A DNA stretch of 64,000 nucleotides from JAFDZV01 sp966128725 (GTDB lineage: Bacteria > Bacteroidota > Ignavibacteria > OLB7), in assembly GCA_966128725.1 (NCBI GenBank), contig CBHYLN010000001.1, forward strand, positions 58,422 to 122,421, in the 5' to 3' direction. This document shows, in pieces, positions 17,296-26,143 of this stretch. Each line of letters begins with the position of its first letter. The first letter of the stretch is position 1. Under the pieces are notes generated by a model that worked only from the letters and a program-made list of their open reading frames with translations, was not told the origin of the DNA and did not search any database. The translations under genes and the position numbers were made by a program.

Positions 17296-19224
17296 ATGGC
17301 TACGAATCGTCTTCGCACGCTTCTGTTCGCGCTGTGCGTCAGCTTTGGGCTGACCGCAACAAACGCCTACGCTCAGATTCCGCGTCAGATCAGCTATCAG
17401 GGCATCCTCACAACCACTGGCGGATCGCCGGTTGCCGATGGCTCGCATCAGATCACGCTCCGCATCTACAACGGCGGCGGCAGCGTTCTGTATACCGAAA
17501 ACCAGACCGTGAACACGCTGAAGGGCCTGTTCAATATCATGATCGGCTCGGTGAACCCGATTCCGGGCACGCTCACGTTCGATCAGCCATACTTCCTGGG
17601 AATCTCCGTTGACGGTGGCGCCGAGCTCACGCCGCGCACGCCGATGGCCTCGGTACCCTACGCACTGAACGCCACAACTATTAACGGAGTGAGCGGCGCC
17701 ATCACCCTGCAGGGCGATGGTGGAACCACGATCAATCGCAGCGGCAACACGTTCACGATCAGCTCCACCGGCGGTGGCGGCACTGGCATTCAGGGTGTGC
17801 AGAGCTCCGATGGCTCGCTCATCGTCGCCAACCCGAACGGTCCGGTAGCCAACATCGGCATTGCCGACGGGGCGATCACCAACAGCAAGCTGGCCGACAA
17901 CTCGGTCACGCCTACCAAGATTCTCGACGGCTCGGTGGTCAACTCGAAGATCGCCAACGGTTCGGTGACCCCGGCAAAGATCAACAGCTCCGGCGCCTCG
18001 TCGGGCCAGGTGCTTACATATGACGGCGCCAATGTGGTATGGAGCACGCCGGCAGCCTTCTCGCTCCCGTACTCGGGAACGATCAACAGCGCTACCGACG
18101 CATTCGCGGTAACCAACAGCGGCACGGCCCGCGCCGGTTACTTCCGCAACTCGAACACCGCGGCCACGGCCAGCGCTCTGTACGGCGAAAGCAACCACTC
18201 CTCGCCGTCAACAACCGTTGCAGGCGTTGAGGGCAAGAGCACGAATGGCTTTGGTGTGATCGGAAATGGCGGTGCTGCCAGCTCGGGCATCTTCGGCCGG
18301 GTGATCACTGGCCCAACCGCAGGCGCGTTCTATGCCGGCACGGGCGTTAGCGGCTTCAGCGATAACGGCCACGGCGTGGCCGGTGTCACCTATCATGCCA
18401 CTTCCAGCGGCATCTACGGCTCGGCGACCGGCACCGGATACGGTGTCCGAGGCACCAGCACGGCCGGCGGGGCGGGCTTCTTTGAGATCACAACCGCCGC
18501 CAACACCAACAACGCTCTGGAAGGCGCAACCAACGGCGCCGGCGCCGGCGTCCGCGGTATCAACAGTGCTACCACCGGCTCCACCACCGGCGTGTTGGGC
18601 GAAGCAACTTCCACGTCGCACGGCATCGGCGCCACCGGCGGTGTAAGCGGTGTGGTGGGTCGTGTTACCCCCACGACGCCCGGCGGTTATTCGGCCGGTG
18701 TACGCGGTATCAACAATGGCACCAGCGGCACGGGCATCGGTGTGATCGGCTACCAGGGCGGCTCCGGCTGGGGCGTTTACGGCGAAACCCCGAGCGGCTT
18801 CGGCGTGTACGGCCTGTCCACCAACAACTCGGCGGCCAGCGTCGGTGTGCGCGGTGAGACCTTCTCCACGAACGGCATCGCTGTCGAGGCAAAGTACTCC
18901 GGCACAGGCGTCGGCGTGGCTCTCGAGCTTGATAACGGCGCCATCCGTGTGGCCGGCGTCAACAAGGCAGCGTTTGTTCACACGGCAACCCCGGCCAACA
19001 AGCTGAGCGCCAACGGCACGGATGTCGACAACCCGATGTGCAATGGCGACGCAAACGCCATCCTGATCGTGACGCAGAAGCTGAACCCGTCGGGCATCGT
19101 GTACAACAACAGCCCGATCGGTGTGTACTACAACACGGTCCGCAGCAAGTGGGAGATTTTCAACGAGAACAACGTTGCCATCCCCAACAACGCACAGTTC
19201 AACGTGCTTGTGATCAAGCAGTAA
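17296..19224 (+). CDS. Large glycine-rich tail-fibre-like exported protein, cassette 1
   Basis: A 642-aa exported protein. A signal peptide (1-26, ending NAYA) precedes a conserved N-terminal beta domain, from QISYQGIL through LKGLFNIMIGSVNP to TPRTPMASVPYALNA. Residues ~190-235 carry the repeat AITNSKLADNSVTPTKI, characteristic of phage tail fibres and trimeric surface fibres. The middle (~280-560) is a long Gly/Ala/Thr repeat of GV.G...G.G type (GYQGGSGWGVYGETPSG). The end (IGVYYNTVRSKWEIFNENNV, FNVLVIKQ) resembles DUF7452-like caps. It lacks its own T9SS domain. Together this suggests a fibrous, probably trimeric surface appendage. Confidence 0.75.
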   Translation: MATNRLRTLLFALCVSFGLTATNAYAQIPRQISYQGILTTTGGSPVADGSHQITLRIYNGGGSVLYTENQTVNTLKGLFNIMIGSVNPIPGTLTFDQPYFLGISVDGGAELTPRTPMASVPYALNATTINGVSGAITLQGDGGTTINRSGNTFTISSTGGGGTGIQGVQSSDGSLIVANPNGPVANIGIADGAITNSKLADNSVTPTKILDGSVVNSKIANGSVTPAKINSSGASSGQVLTYDGANVVWSTPAAFSLPYSGTINSATDAFAVTNSGTARAGYFRNSNTAATASALYGESNHSSPSTTVAGVEGKSTNGFGVIGNGGAASSGIFGRVITGPTAGAFYAGTGVSGFSDNGHGVAGVTYHATSSGIYGSATGTGYGVRGTSTAGGAGFFEITTAANTNNALEGATNGAGAGVRGINSATTGSTTGVLGEATSTSHGIGATGGVSGVVGRVTPTTPGGYSAGVRGINNGTSGTGIGVIGYQGGSGWGVYGETPSGFGVYGLSTNNSAASVGVRGETFSTNGIAVEAKYSGTGVGVALELDNGAIRVAGVNKAAFVHTATPANKLSANGTDVDNPMCNGDANAILIVTQKLNPSGIVYNNSPIGVYYNTVRSKWEIFNENNVAIPNNAQFNVLVIKQ

Positions 19225-19267
19225 GAGCTGGTTGCGTGGCTCGGAAACCGAGCCAGCATTGAGATCG

Positions 19268-19300
19268 GCACGGGTTGCATGCATAACATGCAACCCGTGC
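19268..19300 (+). terminator. Terminator after cassette 1
   Basis: A perfect 14-bp stem (19268-19281/19287-19300) with loop CATAA, 44 nt after the stop codon at 19224, followed by TCCGTTTAT. The rest of 19301-19552 holds no gene; a run of eight T lies at 19532-19539. Confidence 0.75.
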
Positions 19301-19552
19301 TCCGTTTATGGCCCCGCGGAAGCGCCACACCCTGCGCAGTATCACGTTCTCACAAAGCCACAGTCACAAGCCACCACGGCACTTACAGCGCCCAACTCCG
19401 GGATTCCCGTGCATCACCCCCGCATTGCTCGCGCCCGCCCACGGTAACCGTGGCTCAATCCAAGGCCGCCACACCCAGCAATTGGCCTCAGAACATCCCG
19501 CTCATCAACGTGATCGCCGCCTGTTAAGCACTTTTTTTTCATCGATTTCGGT

Positions 19553-19596
19553 TGTGATCGCTCCCCGCCGCCTTTGTGGTCACCCCCCGCTACCTT
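19553..19596 (+). promoter_or_regulatory. Copy B of the 22-nt element, tandemly duplicated
   Basis: Two abutting 22-nt copies. 19553-19574 is degenerate (TGTGATCG... with CGCCTT in place of TACCTT). 19575-19596 is intact (TGTGGTC-A-C-C-C-CCCG-C-TACCTT), differing from copy A at three positions. It lies about 105 nt before the start of the small T9SS gene at 19702, the same distance as in cassette 1. Confidence 0.6.
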
Positions 19597-19701
19597 GAAT
19601 AGCATAAGCAACGCAATCAACCCAAACCGCCAACTCGGTTGTTGCCGGCCCGGGGATGACCACAAATCGCTGACGAAGCGTACTCGTTCAAGGAAATGAC
19701 A

Positions 19702-20229
19702 ATGACACATCGAACACGAATACTGGGCACGGCATTATGTGCATTTGCATGTACTACCCTGGCGGCAACGGCACAGTTGCAGGTGCGGGGCCTAATCGGC
19801 GCGGGCGGCACGGCCGCCGTTGCCGGCACCACCGTTGTGGCCGGCACGGTTGGCCAGGCATTGATTGGGCCAACAACTGGCCTGGGTACTACGGCATGGC
19901 AGGGATTCTGGTACACGATCGACACAGCCCCAATCGCCGGCCTTGAAGACAACGCCGCGACGAACGATGCCACGGCCGCACTTCTGTGCTCGCCCAACCC
20001 GTGCGCCGCGCAGACAACCTTCCGCATACATCTGACGCGCGGCGGCAGCGTCCGCCTGTCGCTGTTCGACGCCCTTGGCCGCCATGTGCGCACGCTTGCC
20101 AATGGCGAATACGAAGCCGGCTCGCACAACGTTCCGGTGTCAACCTCCGAACTGCAGAGCGGCAACTACGTTGCGCGGCTCGAGGCCCCAGACGCCAGCC
20201 ATGCCATACGGGTAATGGTGGTGAAGTAG
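19702..20229 (+). CDS. Small secreted T9SS-sorted protein, cassette 2
   Basis: A 175-aa paralogue of the protein at 16681. ATG 19702 is preferred to the in-frame ATG at 19696 because AGGA (19691-19694) lies 7 nt before it, against 1 nt. A signal peptide (MTHRTRILGTALCAFACTT, ending ATAQ) is followed by the same short beta domain (VRGLIGAGGTAAVAGTTVV, VGQALIG, WQGFWYTI). The C-terminal T9SS domain reads LLCSPNPCAAQTTFRIHL to IRVMVVK. The spacing to the downstream large gene is 67 nt, so the pair is probably one transcript from the 22-nt element promoter. Confidence 0.8.
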   Translation: MTHRTRILGTALCAFACTTLAATAQLQVRGLIGAGGTAAVAGTTVVAGTVGQALIGPTTGLGTTAWQGFWYTIDTAPIAGLEDNAATNDATAALLCSPNPCAAQTTFRIHLTRGGSVRLSLFDALGRHVRTLANGEYEAGSHNVPVSTSELQSGNYVARLEAPDASHAIRVMVVK

Positions 20230-20296
20230 CCGCGTCAACCACGGCTTCGATCAAACGAAAACGTTCCTTACACACTTAATACAACAACACAAGACA

Positions 20297-22321
20297 ATGA
20301 CAACTTCACGCATTCGCTCGCTCGCACTCGCGATCGCCTTGGCCGGCACAATGGCCACAACCACGATGACGGCACAGGCGCCACGTCAGATCAGCTATCA
20401 GGGGGTTATCAGCACGGTGGGCGGCTCGCCCGTTGCCGACGGCAATCACACGGTGGTGCTGAAAATCTACAATGGCGGCGGCACCGAGCTTTTCAGCGAA
20501 ACACACAATACCACAACCGTCAAGGGGCTGTTCAACATCCTGATCGGTTCGGTGACCCCGTTGCCCGGCGCGCTTACTTTCAACGAGCCATACTTCCTCG
20601 GGATCACGGTTGATGGTGGCAGCGAGATGTCGCCGCGCACGCCGATGGCATCGGTGCCGTACGCACTGAACGGAACCACCATCAACGGCGCATCCGGCGC
20701 AGTTACGCTGCAGGGCGGTGGTGGCACCACCATCAACCGCGTGGGCAACACAATCACCATTTCCTCGGCCGGCGGCGGCGGCGGGACCGGTATTCAGGGC
20801 GTACAAAGCTCCGACGGTTCGCTGGTTGTTGCCAACCCGAATGGTCCGACCGCCGATATCGGCATCGCCGATGGCGCCATCAGCTCCTCCAAGCTGGCGG
20901 CAAACGCGGTCACCAGCGGCAAGATTGCCTCGGGTGCCGTAACCAACGACAAACTCGCCAATGGCGCGGTGACCAGTGCGAAGATATCTGGCACGGGCGC
21001 TTCGGCCGGGCAGGTGCTCAGTTATGACGGTACCAACGTGGTGTGGGCTTCCGCCGGCGGCGGCTTGACATTGCCATACGCTGGCAACTACGCAGGGGCA
21101 AGCGATGCCTTCGCCGTGACAACCACCGGCACCGGACGCGCTGGTGCGTACACGGTCAACAACGCCGCCAGCCTGTCGGGAGCCCTTGAAGGCACCAACA
21201 ACAGCACTGCCAACGGGGGCGGCGCCTTGGTTGGGGCAAGCGGCCTGCTTGGTCGCATCACGCCGACAGCACCGGGCACATATTCGGCCGGTGTACGCGG
21301 TATCAACAACGGCACCGGCGGCAACGGTATCGGCGTCGCGGGCTATCAGGCCGGCAGCGGCTGGGGTGTCTACGGTGAAACGCCAACGGGCGTCGGCGTG
21401 TTCGGCAACGTGACCGGAGCCACGGGCTCGGGCATCGAGGCCTTCAGCACTGGCGCAGGAACGTTTGGCCTGCATTCCGCCTCGAACCTGGGCACCCCGG
21501 GATCGTTCCAGACAACTAACCCGGCCAATACCAAGAACGCCCTTGAAGCAACCCAGATCGGCACCGGACGCGGCCTGTTCGTAAGCCTTACGAACGCCAC
21601 CAACGCAGCCGCGGGCATCGAGGCAACAACATCCGGCACGGGCCGCGCTGGCCTGTTCACGCAGACAAACACAGGCAACACGGCCATCGCCCTCGAAGCC
21701 ACAAACGCCAGCACGCAGAGCGGAAGTGGCCCCGCCGCAGGCCCAAGCGCCATCGTCGGGCGTCTGACGGCGGGCACTGCAGGCGGATACTCGGCCGCAA
21801 TCCGCGGTGTCGTGACGGGCACTGGCTCCACCGGCATCGGTGTGGTCGGCTATCATCAGAACGGCGGATGGGGTGTGTATGGCGAGAGCGGCACCACCGG
21901 ACGCGGCGTATACGGATACGCCCCCGGCACCAACGCGGAAGGCGTGCGCGGCGAGGCCGGCGGAGCTTCCAGCTACGGTGTCAACGCTGTATATAGCGGC
22001 GCGGGTACGGGCACGGCGCTCAACATCGAAAACGGGGCCATCAAGGTAAGCGGCTCCACCAAGCCGATCTTCGCGCATATTGCCACGCCTGCCAATACGA
22101 CCGGTCACATAACCACCATCGACAATGCGCTGATCAACGGCGACCCGAATGCGATGGTGATCATTACCCACGTGTATGGTCCCGGCGCCAGTGCCATCTA
22201 CGACACCAAGGTCGCAAGCATCTGGTACGACTCCAGCATCAACAAGTGGCGAATTTACCACGACGACCTTACGGCGATCGCGGCAAACACGAAGTGGAAC
22301 GTGCTTGTCTTCAAGCAGTAA
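20297..22321 (+). CDS. Large glycine-rich tail-fibre-like exported protein, cassette 2
   Basis: A 674-aa paralogue of the protein at 17296. It has a signal peptide (ending TMTAQA), the same N-terminal beta domain (PRQISYQGVISTVGGSPVAD to TPMASVPYALNG), tail-fibre-type repeats (AISSSKLAANAVTSGKIASG, TNDKLANGAVTSAKI), a long Gly/Ala/Thr-rich middle and the same C-terminal cap (ASIWYDSSINKWRIYHDDL, WNVLVFKQ). The middle has an extra set of repeats compared with cassette 1, so the fibre is slightly longer. No T9SS domain of its own. Likely an extracellular fibre whose export or anchoring may depend on the small partner encoded just upstream (inference). Confidence 0.75.
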   Translation: MTTSRIRSLALAIALAGTMATTTMTAQAPRQISYQGVISTVGGSPVADGNHTVVLKIYNGGGTELFSETHNTTTVKGLFNILIGSVTPLPGALTFNEPYFLGITVDGGSEMSPRTPMASVPYALNGTTINGASGAVTLQGGGGTTINRVGNTITISSAGGGGGTGIQGVQSSDGSLVVANPNGPTADIGIADGAISSSKLAANAVTSGKIASGAVTNDKLANGAVTSAKISGTGASAGQVLSYDGTNVVWASAGGGLTLPYAGNYAGASDAFAVTTTGTGRAGAYTVNNAASLSGALEGTNNSTANGGGALVGASGLLGRITPTAPGTYSAGVRGINNGTGGNGIGVAGYQAGSGWGVYGETPTGVGVFGNVTGATGSGIEAFSTGAGTFGLHSASNLGTPGSFQTTNPANTKNALEATQIGTGRGLFVSLTNATNAAAGIEATTSGTGRAGLFTQTNTGNTAIALEATNASTQSGSGPAAGPSAIVGRLTAGTAGGYSAAIRGVVTGTGSTGIGVVGYHQNGGWGVYGESGTTGRGVYGYAPGTNAEGVRGEAGGASSYGVNAVYSGAGTGTALNIENGAIKVSGSTKPIFAHIATPANTTGHITTIDNALINGDPNAMVIITHVYGPGASAIYDTKVASIWYDSSINKWRIYHDDLTAIAANTKWNVLVFKQ

Positions 22322-22354
22322 GTTTCCGCACCAACAACCGAAACGCGAGGACGG

Positions 22355-22403
22355 GGGCCTGATGCAATGCATCGGGCCCTGTCGCATGTTTAGGGCATGC
22401 GAC
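22355..22403 (+). terminator. Tandem hairpins after cassette 2
   Basis: First hairpin: GGGCCTGATGC/GCATCGGGCCC (22355-22379, one G.T pair, AAT loop). Second: GTCGCATG/CATGCGAC (22381-22388/22396-22403). They lie 34 nt after the stop. A weak TATATTA-type box near 22493 may serve the next gene. Confidence 0.65.
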
Positions 22404-22544
22404 CAACCGTCCACAATGGAACGTGGCAGACAAATCACCGCCGTCGCCATGATAGTCACCATACTGACGCCCACACAACCGGCACCGACTTCCTATATTA
22501 CCAGCTTATAACCTCGGCAAACCCTTCACGGCATCGTACACAGC

Positions 22545-23792
22545 ATGAGCCTACGTCGATACCTTCTCCTTATCACCCTTGCGTTTCTTGCCACGTCAGT
22601 ACTACGGAATGATGCCCTGGCCCAGACGCCGCGTGTCATCGGCTATCAGGGCGTGTTGCGTAACACATCAGGGCCTATTTCCGGTGCGCATTCCATCTCC
22701 GTACGGCTGTACAACGCCAACGGCGATCCGGTGTTCACCGAGTCGCATAGCGTGGTGCTTGGCGCCGACGGGCTGTTCAACCTGCAAATCGGATCGGCAA
22801 ACCCGTTCCCGCCATCGCTGACATTCAACGAGCCCTACTGGCTGGGGATAAGTGTGGATGACGGACTGGAGATGTCGCCACGCGTACAGCTGAGCGCGGC
22901 GCCCTATGCACTGAACACAACGCGCCTGAACGGTCTTGACGGCAGCGTGGTTCTGCGTGGGCGCGATGGGATCACGGTGAGCGAGGAAGGGAACGCCATC
23001 ACTGTGGGCGCCGAGAACCTGCGCCTGAAGCTCCCGTATGCCGACAGCGTTGATGCCGCCGAATCGGCATTCACCATCATCAGCACCGGCCCCGGGCGCG
23101 CCGGGTTGTTCGCCGTGCATGGCCCATCGAGCGTTGATGCTGCGTTGGAGGGCATCGCCACCAGCCAGCGTGATGCCGGCGGCCTTCCGTACAATGGCGT
23201 AACCGGTGTGCTTGGTCGCGTAAACGCGGCCGCAGGCGGGGCGTATGCAGCGGGTATCCGCGGTGTGAATCACTCGTTAACCGGGGATGGTGCCGGTGTG
23301 GTAGGATACCAATCGGGAAGTGGATGGGGGGTGTACGGCGAGGTGCATGACCATGGGATCGGTGTGTACGGATACGTGCAGGCAATGAATGCCGTGGGCG
23401 TGCGTGGCGAAGCCATTGCCAACAACGCCGTGGGCGTAAGCGCGGTGTTTTCCGGCCCCGAACCGGGCACGGCGCTTTCGATCACCAACGGCGCGGTTGC
23501 GGTAAGCGGCACCAACCGGCCTGGCTTCGTGCACGTTTGCTCGGCCGCGAACCGCGTGGATTCGAACATCACCGAACTGAACTATCCGTTGCTGAACGGC
23601 AATGCCAACGCGGTGATCATCGTCACGCATCAGATTACCGTTCCGGCAGGCGGCGGCCGCCCCAGCTCTCATAACGCGCCGATCGGCGTGTACTATGACG
23701 TATTCCGCAGCCGGTGGCAGATCCACTATGAAAACGGCGCGACAATTCCGCTGGACACCAAGTTCAACGTGTGGATGGTAAGCCAGAAGTAG
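22545..23792 (+). CDS. Shorter glycine-rich tail-fibre-like exported protein, third copy
   Basis: A 415-aa protein of the same family as 17296 and 20297. Signal peptide (MSLRRYLLLITLAFLATSV, ending ALAQ), N-terminal beta domain (PRVIGYQGVLRNTSGPISG to VQLSAAPYALNT), a much shortened Gly-rich repeat (YQSGSGWGVYGEVHDHGIGV) and the same cap (APIGVYYDVFRSRWQIHYEN, FNVWMVSQK). It lacks the A.T..KLA tail-fibre repeats, and no small T9SS partner or 22-nt element precedes it. It ends in a bidirectional terminator shared with glmS. Confidence 0.75.
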   Translation: MSLRRYLLLITLAFLATSVLRNDALAQTPRVIGYQGVLRNTSGPISGAHSISVRLYNANGDPVFTESHSVVLGADGLFNLQIGSANPFPPSLTFNEPYWLGISVDDGLEMSPRVQLSAAPYALNTTRLNGLDGSVVLRGRDGITVSEEGNAITVGAENLRLKLPYADSVDAAESAFTIISTGPGRAGLFAVHGPSSVDAALEGIATSQRDAGGLPYNGVTGVLGRVNAAAGGAYAAGIRGVNHSLTGDGAGVVGYQSGSGWGVYGEVHDHGIGVYGYVQAMNAVGVRGEAIANNAVGVSAVFSGPEPGTALSITNGAVAVSGTNRPGFVHVCSAANRVDSNITELNYPLLNGNANAVIIVTHQITVPAGGGRPSSHNAPIGVYYDVFRSRWQIHYENGATIPLDTKFNVWMVSQK

Positions 23793-23859
23793 CACCGCAC
23801 TCCGGCAACCCAGAGGCAACGTATTGCCACACCGAGCGATACGGCCACCCCTTACGCAC

Positions 23860-23904
23860 AAACGCTCGCCGGGCAGGTTGCGAACAACCGCGCGGCGAGC
23901 GTTT
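23860..23904. terminator. Bidirectional terminator between the tail-fibre-like gene and glmS
   Basis: The outer 12-bp stem AAACGCTCGCCG/CGGCGAGCGTTT (23860-23871/23893-23904) encloses an inner GGTTG-CGAA-CAACC hairpin. A-rich and T-rich flanks on both strands suit two convergent genes. Confidence 0.85.
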
Positions 23905-23947
23905 ATCATGATGCTGGCAGGTTCAACGGTCCGAAACCCGCAACCAT

Positions 23948-25777
23948 TTACTCCACCGTGACCGACTTGGCAAGGTTCCGAGGTTGATCAACGTTGCATC
24001 CACGATCAACAGCGATGTAGTAACTCAACAACTGCAACGGGATCACGTTGAGGATGGGCGCAAGGAAGGGAAGCGTTCGCGGCACGTACACGGTGTGCTC
24101 CGCCAGCGACTCGATGCGTGTATCGCCCTCGTTGGCAATCGCAATCACCCGGCCGCTGCGCGCCCGCACTTCCTGGATGTTGGAGATGATCTTCTCGTAG
24201 ATATCGTCGTCCGGAGCGATGAACACCACCGGCATGTTCTCGTCGATCAATGCAATCGGGCCATGCTTCATTTCAGCAGCCGGATATCCTTCGGCATGGA
24301 TGTAGCTGATCTCCTTCAGCTTCAACGCCCCCTCCAGCGCAACGGGGAAGTTGTATCCACGCCCCAGGTACAGGAAGTTCCGCGCGCCCGCGAACTGGTG
24401 CGCGATCGCCCTGATTTGCTCGGCGCTCTTGAATGCTTCTTCCACCTTGGCCGGTAGTTCCTGCAGCGAGCGCAGTATCTGGGCCCCTTCGGCGGCGCCC
24501 ATCCGGCGCATCCGGGCCAGCTTCACGGTCATCAATGCAAGCACCGTAAGCTGCGACGTAAAGGCCTTCGTGGAGGCCACGCCGATCTCCGGCCCGGCAT
24601 GCGAATACACACCGGCATCGGTTTCGCGCGCGATGGTGGAACCAACCACATTGACAATGCCGATCGTGGTTGCGCCACGCCGCTTTGCCTCGCGCAGCGC
24701 GGCCAGGGTGTCGGCCGTTTCGCCGGACTGCGATATGGCGATCACCAGATCATCCTTGTAGATGATCGGGTCGCGATAGCGAAACTCGCTGGCGTATTCA
24801 ACCTCGGTTGGGATACCGGCATACTGCTCGAACATGTATTCGCCAACCAGCGCCGCATGCCACGATGTACCGCAGGCCACAATGATGATGCGCCGTGCAT
24901 CACGCAGCTTGTCCACCACGGTTCGCAGGCCGCCAAGGCGCACGGTGCTCTCGTCCAGTTGAAGCCGCCCGCGCATCGCATTGCGGATGGTATCAGGCTG
25001 CTCGAAGATCTCCTTCAGCATGAAGTGCTCGTAGCCGCCTTTCTCCAGCTCCTCGATGTCGATGGTAATCTCCTCGACCTCCTTGGTCACCGGCACATCG
25101 TCGATGGTTTTGGTGGTATACGTCTCCCGCTCCAGTATTGCCATCTCGCCATCGGTGAGATAGATCACCTGCCGCGTGTGCTGCACGATTGCCGAGGCAT
25201 CGGATGCAAGGATGTATTCACCATCGCCGATACCGATCGCCAACGGCGAACCGTTGCGTGCGGCATAAATGCGGCCCGGCTCAAGCGTGCTCACCATCGC
25301 CACGCCGTAGGTGCCAACCACCTGCTTCAGCGCCAGCCGGAATGCGGTCTCCAGGTCATGCCCCTTGTCGTACACGGCACGCACCAACTGAACCAGCACC
25401 TCGGTGTCGGTCTGAGTCTTGAAGCTGTACCCCTCGGACTCCAACGTCTTCTTGATGGTCGCGTAGTTCTCGATGATCCCATTGTGGATCAACGCGATCT
25501 CCTGGCGTTCGTCGGTGTGCGGATGTGCGTTCACGTCGTTCGGCTCACCGTGCGTGGCCCAACGTGTATGCCCGATACCCACCGTGCCCGCAGGCGCCGA
25601 GGCGCCTATCAGCAGCTCCAGCTCGGCCACCTTGCCGGCTTTCTTCCGTATGGTAAGGCCGCCGTCGATGGTGGCAACACCAGCCGAGTCGTACCCGCGA
25701 TACTCAAGTCGCTTCAGCCCGTTGAGCAACACAGGCAGCGCCTGGCCCGGGCCGATATATCCCACGATTCCACACAT
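23948..25777 (-). CDS. glmS: Glutamine--fructose-6-phosphate aminotransferase (isomerizing)
   Basis: A 609-aa cytoplasmic enzyme making glucosamine-6-phosphate from fructose-6-phosphate and glutamine, the first step toward UDP-GlcNAc for peptidoglycan and lipid A. The sequence starts MCGIVGYIG, with Cys2 as the N-terminal nucleophile of the class II glutaminase domain (~1-225; GIGHTRWATHG is present). Two SIS sugar-isomerase domains follow (~285-430 and ~460-600; GTSWHAA, SQSGETADT and SYIHAEGYPAAEMKHGP motifs). It ends LAKSVTVE, as in the family. Length is normal. No glmS-ribozyme-like sequence is evident upstream. Confidence 0.97.
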   Translation of the reverse strand: MCGIVGYIGPGQALPVLLNGLKRLEYRGYDSAGVATIDGGLTIRKKAGKVAELELLIGASAPAGTVGIGHTRWATHGEPNDVNAHPHTDERQEIALIHNGIIENYATIKKTLESEGYSFKTQTDTEVLVQLVRAVYDKGHDLETAFRLALKQVVGTYGVAMVSTLEPGRIYAARNGSPLAIGIGDGEYILASDASAIVQHTRQVIYLTDGEMAILERETYTTKTIDDVPVTKEVEEITIDIEELEKGGYEHFMLKEIFEQPDTIRNAMRGRLQLDESTVRLGGLRTVVDKLRDARRIIIVACGTSWHAALVGEYMFEQYAGIPTEVEYASEFRYRDPIIYKDDLVIAISQSGETADTLAALREAKRRGATTIGIVNVVGSTIARETDAGVYSHAGPEIGVASTKAFTSQLTVLALMTVKLARMRRMGAAEGAQILRSLQELPAKVEEAFKSAEQIRAIAHQFAGARNFLYLGRGYNFPVALEGALKLKEISYIHAEGYPAAEMKHGPIALIDENMPVVFIAPDDDIYEKIISNIQEVRARSGRVIAIANEGDTRIESLAEHTVYVPRTLPFLAPILNVIPLQLLSYYIAVDRGCNVDQPRNLAKSVTVE

Positions 25778-26143
25778 GGCAATTGGATTCTAGTGTTTCG
25801 AAATGCTTATGAAGATACACATTCGGGTGTGAGTACGCCCCGCAGGCTCGGGATCCCGGCATGCCGTGATCAACGCCGACAACCACATCGCAGCCAGCGC
25901 CTGCGCCGCAGTTGCGACCACGTCCAGACGCCGGAGGGCTGCGCATGTTCCATCGGCGGCCCCATGCCAAAGCCCGCCATGGGACGTATGGCACGGCAAC
26001 GTGTTGTTATTCCGCAACGCGCATTCACGCGGCAACATCCTTTCAGGTGCATCACGCACGCCGTAAATTCACCGCCGGTTATTCCTCGTTCGTTTCCCTC
26101 ACCGCGCACGGAACCGTCCGTTGCCGCTTTCGGCCAGCACACC
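25778..26143. other. Intergenic region between glmS and the ATPase regulator
   Basis: Divergent intergenic region. Promoters are expected in both directions, but no clear consensus was found. The plus-strand frame of the next gene stays open through here and far into glmS antisense; I treat that as non-coding. Confidence 0.4.

Noticed and set aside
25778..25870. glmS ribozyme upstream of glmS
   Set aside because: No matching conserved core; the ribozyme is known mainly from Firmicutes.
24599..26143. N-terminal extension of the ATPase regulator antisense to glmS
   Set aside because: The frame stays open but overlaps glmS on the opposite strand, and the translated sequence has no family features; the conserved part starts at 26144.
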